This document shows, in pieces, positions 31,238 through 35,396 of a stretch of 35,396 nt of DNA; within the stretch, counting starts at the first letter, position 1; every line of letters starts with the position of its first letter. Location of the stretch: contig JAJYLS010000015.1 in assembly GCA_021787555.1 (NCBI GenBank), forward strand, positions 1 to 35,396, read 5' to 3'. The DNA is from Acidobacteriota bacterium. Its GTDB lineage: Bacteria; Acidobacteriota; Terriglobia; Bryobacterales; Bryobacteraceae. The translations under genes and the position numbers were made by a program. Below the pieces are notes generated by a model. The model made no database searches. It saw only the letters and a list, made by a program, of their open reading frames with translations, and had not been told where the DNA came from.

Positions 31238-32194
31238 ATGATCTCGGTCCACCTGGAAGACGGCGAAGTCACGGTGCGGCAGGCCGCGCCGTCCGCGCGG
31301 CCGGAAGGATTCGCCCTGCTGAAACTGTTGGTGGCCGGCATCTGTAACACCGATCTGGAGCTTCAGCGCGGGTATTACGGTTTCGCCGGCACCCCCGGCC
31401 ACGAATTCGTGGCGGAGGTGGTGGCAGCGGATGATCCCGCGCTGCGCGGGCGCCGGGTGGTGGGGGAGATCAACCTGGCCTGCGGCCACTGCGACTGGTG
31501 CCACCGGGGGCTCGGGCGGCATTGCCCCAACCGCAGCGTGCTGGGTATTGTGAAGCATCCGGGCGCGTTCCAGGAATTCTTCACGCTGCCGGAGCGCAAC
31601 CTGCATCTCGTGCCGGACCGCATTTCCACCGAGCGCGCCTCGTTCACCGAGCCGCTGGCGGCGGCGTGCGAAATCCTGGACCAGGCGGCGATTCCGCCGG
31701 GCGATGCGGTTGCCGTGCTGGGCGATGGCAAACTCGGGCTGCTGATCGCCCTGGTGCTGAACGCGCGAGGGCTCCGGGTGCGGCTTTTCGGGCACCACCG
31801 CGAAAAGCTGCGGATTGCCGCCGAGGTAGGCGTGGCGGTGGAGATCGCCGGTCCGTCGCTCCCCGCGGCGACGTACGGTTGGGTGGTGGATGCCACCGGG
31901 AGCGCGGAGGGGTTGCGGCTGGCGGCATCGATGGTTCGGCCCCGCGGAACGCTGATTCTGAAATCCACGGTGCACGGAACGGTCGAAATCGACACGGCGC
32001 CGATCATCGTCAACGAGATCACCCTGATCGGCTCGCGCTGCGGGCGGTTCGAAGCGGCGCTGCCCCTGCTCGCCGGCGGTGCGGTACCGGTGGAGAAACT
32101 CATCGCCGACCGCTTTCCGCTGGCGCAGGCGCCGGCGGCCTTCGCGCGCGCCGCCCAGCGCGGCGTGCTGAAAGTTTTGCTGGAGTGTAGTTGA
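31238..32194 (+). CDS. Zinc-dependent alcohol dehydrogenase family (MDR) protein
   Basis: 318 aa. Catalytic zinc ligands C36 (GICNTDLEL) and H55-E56 (GTPGHEFVAE); structural zinc lobe C82-x2-C85-x2-C88-x7-C96 (CGHCDWCHRGLGRHC); dinucleotide-binding VLGDGKLGLLIALVL. It resembles sorbitol/threonine/galactitol-type polyol dehydrogenases, and the substrate is unknown. It is slightly shorter than usual (340-350 aa) because the N-terminus is compact. ATG 31238 is chosen over 31217 because TATTAT lies 6 nt upstream of it and ISVHLEDGEV begins the family's first strand. The polyol type fits the other sugar genes here. Confidence 0.85.
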   Translation: MISVHLEDGEVTVRQAAPSARPEGFALLKLLVAGICNTDLELQRGYYGFAGTPGHEFVAEVVAADDPALRGRRVVGEINLACGHCDWCHRGLGRHCPNRSVLGIVKHPGAFQEFFTLPERNLHLVPDRISTERASFTEPLAAACEILDQAAIPPGDAVAVLGDGKLGLLIALVLNARGLRVRLFGHHREKLRIAAEVGVAVEIAGPSLPAATYGWVVDATGSAEGLRLAASMVRPRGTLILKSTVHGTVEIDTAPIIVNEITLIGSRCGRFEAALPLLAGGAVPVEKLIADRFPLAQAPAAFARAAQRGVLKVLLECS

Positions 32195-32272
32195 TTTGGC
32201 CCGCCGCGGGTCTTTGAGATAGCAGGCCGCCGATCGCGCCGATGATTACGCGGGGACCTGCTTCCGCTCCAT

Positions 32273-33775
32273 ATGCGACTTCCTTTCGCGCGGTCGCGGT
32301 GTGCCCTGGCGGGCACCGCTGCGTTCGCCATGTTGTGGCTGGTGGCCAGGGCCGCCGTGCAGTCGATGACCATCGACGAGGCGGACACGTATCTCGCCTT
32401 CGTCGCGCCGCCGTTTGCGACGCAATGGAGCGCCGCGGCCAACAACCAGTTGCTCAATTCCCTGCTCATGCGGCTGTTCACCGGAATTTTCGGCGCAGGG
32501 CACCTGGCGCTGCGCGCGCCCGCGCTGATCGGCGCGGCCATCTATATTGCGGCGGCGTACCGCATTTGCGCGCTGCTCACCCCCGATGCGGTGCTTCAGT
32601 GGGGAACCTTCGTCGGGCTGGTCTACAACCCGTTCGTGATGGACTACCTGGTGGCGGCGCGTGGATACAGCCTCGCGCTGGGGTTTTGGCTGGCGGCCGT
32701 GGCGATTCTGGCGCACGGCGCGGCGGAATCGAGGATATCGCCGAAGCTTTGTGTATGTGCTTCGGTCTATGCGGGTCTTTCCTTCGTGGCGAATTTTTCG
32801 TTTACGTTTGTGGATGCGGCGACCATCCTGGCGCTGTGGTGGTCGCCGGGGCGGCGCGACCCGAAACTGCTGGCGCGCTGCGTGCTGCCGGGGATGGGAA
32901 TCACACTGCTTCTGGCGGGCTCGATGTTGTTCAAGTGGCCCAGCGGGCAACTCACTGCCGGCGCGCACGCCGTAGGGGAAGCGGCGCGCAGCATCCTGGC
33001 TTCGTCGCTCTACGAGCCGAACGATTTTCTGGTGAGCCCGCCTCTCTACAAGCTCCTAAGAAATTTCGGGAAATGGCTGCCAGTGGCACTGGCGGCGGCA
33101 TGCCTGTTCCAGCTTGTGCTGATGCTCCGGAAACGGCGGGAGCTTCCAAAATTCCCGGTGGCGCTCGCGGCGGTGGCGGCCGGAATTCTGGCAATCGCCG
33201 CGGCGGCCCACTGGCTGATGTTTCGTCTGGCGGACATCCCGCTCCCCGAAGATCGGACCGCGGTGTTCTTCGCGCCGCTCATCGTTGTGCTGGCCGCGGC
33301 GCTGGCGGCGGTGCCCGTGCCTTCGCGCGTGTTGAAGATCGTTCTGCTGGCCACCGGCGCTTATTTTCTGTGCTGCCTCCGGCTGACGTATATTCGCGAT
33401 TGGAAGTTCGATGCCGACACTGAGGACCTTTACTGGGTGCTGGCTTATTACAACCACCAGTACGGCGTCCAGGACGTGATGACGGAGTGGCGCTATGTGG
33501 CCGCGCTGAATTATTACCGGACGCGGTCGGGACAGGAAAGCCTCCATGAATTCGAGGGCGTGATTCCACCGTTCCGCGGCGAGCAGGACGTGAACGTGCT
33601 GTACTATCCGGACGAGCAGGATTTTATCCGCGCGCATGGTCTGAAGATCGTGTATTACGGGCGGCGCAGCGATGCGGTGGTGGCGATCAGGCCGGAGGTG
33701 GAGAGGCGGGCGGCCGGCGCCGCGTACCGCGGAGGGCGGGCAGGTCCGGGTGAACGGGTCCAGGCCCCCGATTAA
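32273..33775 (+). CDS. GT-C type membrane glycosyltransferase-like protein
   Basis: 500 aa with about 9-11 membrane helices. The first helix is followed by SMTIDEADTYLAF, an acidic DE-type motif in the first outer loop, as in the PMT/ArnT-like GT-C superfamily that uses polyprenyl-phosphate sugars. The C-terminal 150 residues are soluble (WKFDADTEDLYWVLAYYN, DVMTEWRYVAALNYYRT, EQDVNVLYYPDEQDF) and probably periplasmic. It may transfer a sugar to lipid, protein or glycan. The start ATG follows the dehydrogenase gene by 78 nt. Confidence 0.75.
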   Translation: MRLPFARSRCALAGTAAFAMLWLVARAAVQSMTIDEADTYLAFVAPPFATQWSAAANNQLLNSLLMRLFTGIFGAGHLALRAPALIGAAIYIAAAYRICALLTPDAVLQWGTFVGLVYNPFVMDYLVAARGYSLALGFWLAAVAILAHGAAESRISPKLCVCASVYAGLSFVANFSFTFVDAATILALWWSPGRRDPKLLARCVLPGMGITLLLAGSMLFKWPSGQLTAGAHAVGEAARSILASSLYEPNDFLVSPPLYKLLRNFGKWLPVALAAACLFQLVLMLRKRRELPKFPVALAAVAAGILAIAAAAHWLMFRLADIPLPEDRTAVFFAPLIVVLAAALAAVPVPSRVLKIVLLATGAYFLCCLRLTYIRDWKFDADTEDLYWVLAYYNHQYGVQDVMTEWRYVAALNYYRTRSGQESLHEFEGVIPPFRGEQDVNVLYYPDEQDFIRAHGLKIVYYGRRSDAVVAIRPEVERRAAGAAYRGGRAGPGERVQAPD

Positions 33776-33944
33776 TGGCTAATGGGTCAATTCTGAAGGC
33801 CGGGCGAAGCATTTTCGACGGGTTGGCGACACGTCAAGGTGATCACTTCCGGATACCCGCAACGCGCTGGACACCAACCCGCTCTAACGAATGCTGCGGA
33901 GTCTGATTCCTACTGAAGGATCCAGCAGGTCTTGTCCTCCGTTC

Positions 33945-34257
33945 TTACTTCGGTATCGGCAGATGACTGTTCCATATGTCGCGCGTGATCTTCCACGAAG
34001 ATCCGACCTCGCGCTCGTAGAGGGTTATGTATTTGCCGATGTCATCCATCGCAGGGCCGCCACCGCTCGGCGTGAGCTTGATGGCGTAGCGACCGCGTTC
34101 CATGGCCCAGTCGCCGGCCACGCGAACCTCATCCACATCGAGCGAGAAATGGCACCGGAACATGCTTAGGAAGCCATGGCTCCATCCTTGGATCGCTTCC
34201 ACCCATGTTCGCGGGAAAGTGTGGAGGCATCTGCACGGCGTGGTTGGCCGTGAACAT
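33945..34257 (-). pseudogene. SnoaL/DUF4440-like remnant, 5' end replaced and frameshifted
   Basis: The minus strand encodes the C-terminal half of a small ketosteroid-isomerase-like protein (FLSMFRCHFSLDVDEV, VAGDWAMERGRYAIKLTP, MDDIGKYITLYEREVG, SWKITRDIWNSHLP). The preceding piece (AVQMPPHFPAN) is in another frame, with the shift near 34204. Upstream of that the sequence becomes the C-terminal end of an unrelated gene (FRPAMAMFTANHAV, junction about 34236-34257). It therefore has no start of its own and cannot make a normal protein. The fold family includes many small enzymes and stress proteins. Confidence 0.65.
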
Positions 34258-35037
34258 CGCCATGGCGGGGCGGAAGACGGCGATTCCAGCCGCGAGCATA
34301 GGCGCGCCACCTTCCAGCCGTACGGCGTGACGAAGTAACGGTTGGTCCGCGGCGGCCGAAAGATCAGCCCTTTCAGTATGTTGGAATAGCGTTAGTGCCA
34401 GCAGCAGCGCCATGACTCGAGGATGGCCGAACTTCAACGAGGGCGCTTTCTCGCCGTCTTCGGTGACGGTCGGTTGCACCACGCGTTGGATGCTGTCGCC
34501 GCTCAGTCCGCTGTTGTGGCTGACGCGTTCGACTTCCAGCAAGCGCCGATTGATTTGCCGGCCAATCTTCTGCAGGTAGGGTAGATTCACCAGTCCTTTG
34601 TTGATGTCGAAGTCGTTGGGGTTGCGGAAGGTCCCTTCCGTCCGGCAGCCGCGTCCTTCCTTGAAGTACTGTTTGAGATCGAAGTTCTTGTATTGGATGT
34701 GCAGGCTGGGGTGAACGCCTTGCTGGATGACCCGCGTGCGAAACTCGCCGGGAGTCTTCTTGGTCACCACCCGGTCGAAAATCAGTTGCACCCGGTCGGG
34801 CCGCCCCAAGTCCAGGTTGTCGCGGATGATCTCCTCGAAGAACTCACGGCCTCGCAGTGGCTGGTCGAAGATCTGCGTGAGGCTCACTTCCATTTGCCAG
34901 ATCGACAGTGCCCAGTCGTAGCCGGCCTCGCGATCTTGCTGCCGCAGTGGCAGCGGCACCCGCTTCAGCCACTTACGGAAGACCCGGTCGATCTGCTCGG
35001 GTCCCAGCGAATCGCAGGTCTCCTGCAACTTCTCCGG
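34258..35037 (-). pseudogene. C-terminal part of an uncharacterised repeated gene, degenerate
   Basis: Minus-strand frame from PEKLQETCDSLGPEQIDRVF (35037) through RVPLPLRQQDREAGYDW, QPLRGREFFEEIIRDNLDL, RVQLIFDRVVTKKTPGEF, YFKEGRGCRTEGTFRNPNDF, RLLEVERVSHNSGLSG and LLLALTLFQH. An internal deletion with frameshift follows near 34380, after which a second frame reads LKGLIFRPPRTNRYFVTPYG, and another 1-nt loss near 34285. In-frame TAG lies at 35038-35040, directly where the homology begins. From memory this is a widespread, uncharacterised protein of about 450-500 aa in soil metagenome genomes, found in many copies; I cannot verify that. An ORF of 299 codons starts at an internal ATG (35028) but lacks the N-terminal third. 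Confidence 0.55.
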
Positions 35038-35038
35038 C

Positions 35039-35396
35039 TACGCACCGAACATCCCCGAATTGCTGAGCAGACAGTTGGAGGTCAAATGCCTGGACCGGCT
35101 GTACTTGAATGGGTACATCGGCAAACTGGCGACGTCGGGCGGGCTGGTGACCTTCATGCGGGAGCAATTGGGCAAACCCATTCCATCGCCGGTGGTACTG
35201 GGGCAGGTGACGGAGAGGTTCCGGGAAGCGGTGCGGATCAAGGCGGAACGGGACAAGATCCCGATCTATCAGTTCGACCACAAGGAGCGGAAAGACGATG
35301 TCGCCGACCAGATGCGCCGGCAACGGGGCGTGCGGGACGGGATCGTCTTCATCGGCGTGGCACAGGAAAAGGCGCACGCCTTCAGCGGCAAAAAGA
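35039..35396 (+). pseudogene. N-terminal part of the same uncharacterised repeated gene, in opposite orientation (runs off window)
   Basis: The + strand frame from about 35039 reads YAPNIPELLSRQLEVKCLDR, then LYLNGYIGKLATSGGLVTFM, REQLGKPIPSPVVLGQVTER, PIYQFDHKERKDDVADQM, RRQRGVRDGIVFIGVAQEKA. It is open to the window end with no start codon at its beginning. In my recollection these blocks form the N-terminal third of the same protein whose C-terminal part is on the minus strand next door. The pieces meet head to head at 35037-35041, as an inversion inside the gene would produce. Confidence 0.5.

Noticed and set aside
33776-33944. Spacer after the GT-C gene, inspected for RNA genes or terminators
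   Set aside because: Only a short 'taatggctaatgg' repeat-like stretch is visible; no stable hairpin with U-tract and no tRNA-like structure.

Overview
The window looks like chromosomal DNA of an Acidobacteriota member close to the Solibacter/Bryobacter group. This placement is my inference from gene content: high GC, an Oar-type TonB-dependent receptor with a carboxypeptidase-regulatory domain, an NHL-repeat secreted protein ending in what I recognise as the Solibacter-type C-terminal domain (TIGR03437 type), several Tat-exported carbohydrate enzymes, and scattered short intergenic repeats. I see no rRNA, tRNA, CRISPR array, intact phage or intact insertion sequence.

Layout. 1-4000 (minus strand): an outer-membrane receptor cut by the window edge, a 2OG-Fe(II) oxygenase, a REP-like inverted repeat with a G-rich core, and a secreted sugar-phosphate-isomerase-like TIM barrel. 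4086-8444: a Tat sulfatase, an MFS transporter, thioredoxin reductase plus RidA, and a small hypothetical. 8574-12492 (minus strand): threonine 3-dehydrogenase, the truncated 5' remnant of a CocE/NonD hydrolase running into it, a second REP-like element, a secreted bicupin and a Tat-exported enolase-superfamily enzyme. 12493-14846: a 430-nt gene-free stretch with inverted repeats, a secreted phosphoesterase (phospholipase C/acid phosphatase type) and L-rhamnose mutarotase. 14913-20729: a large glutaminase-A/DUF4965-type secreted protein, a phosphofructokinase coupled to a TauE/SafE permease, and a multi-cluster radical SAM protein that closely resembles the tetraether lipid synthase (Tes) family. 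20761-29615: HemW-like protein, L-threonine aldolase, NHL-repeat protein, aldo/keto reductase, a Tat-exported GH-like protein and a thioredoxin-fold protein. 29630-33775: a small hypothetical, threonine synthase divergent from a zinc alcohol dehydrogenase, and a GT-C-type membrane protein. 33945-35396: gene debris, namely a SnoaL-like remnant fused to pieces of an uncharacterised repeated gene whose N-terminal part is inverted relative to its C-terminal part.

Functional picture: an aerobic, polysaccharide- and organic-matter-degrading soil-type bacterium with many exported enzymes (Tat or Sec), sugar-acid and deoxysugar handling, and redox and threonine housekeeping genes in between. The most exciting gene is the Tes-like radical SAM protein, because Acidobacteriota are suspected producers of branched GDGT membrane-spanning lipids. 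A second theme is transcriptional: about ten genes carry a -10-like hexamer only 6-8 nt before the start codon, which predicts leaderless mRNAs, while others have clear Shine-Dalgarno sites.
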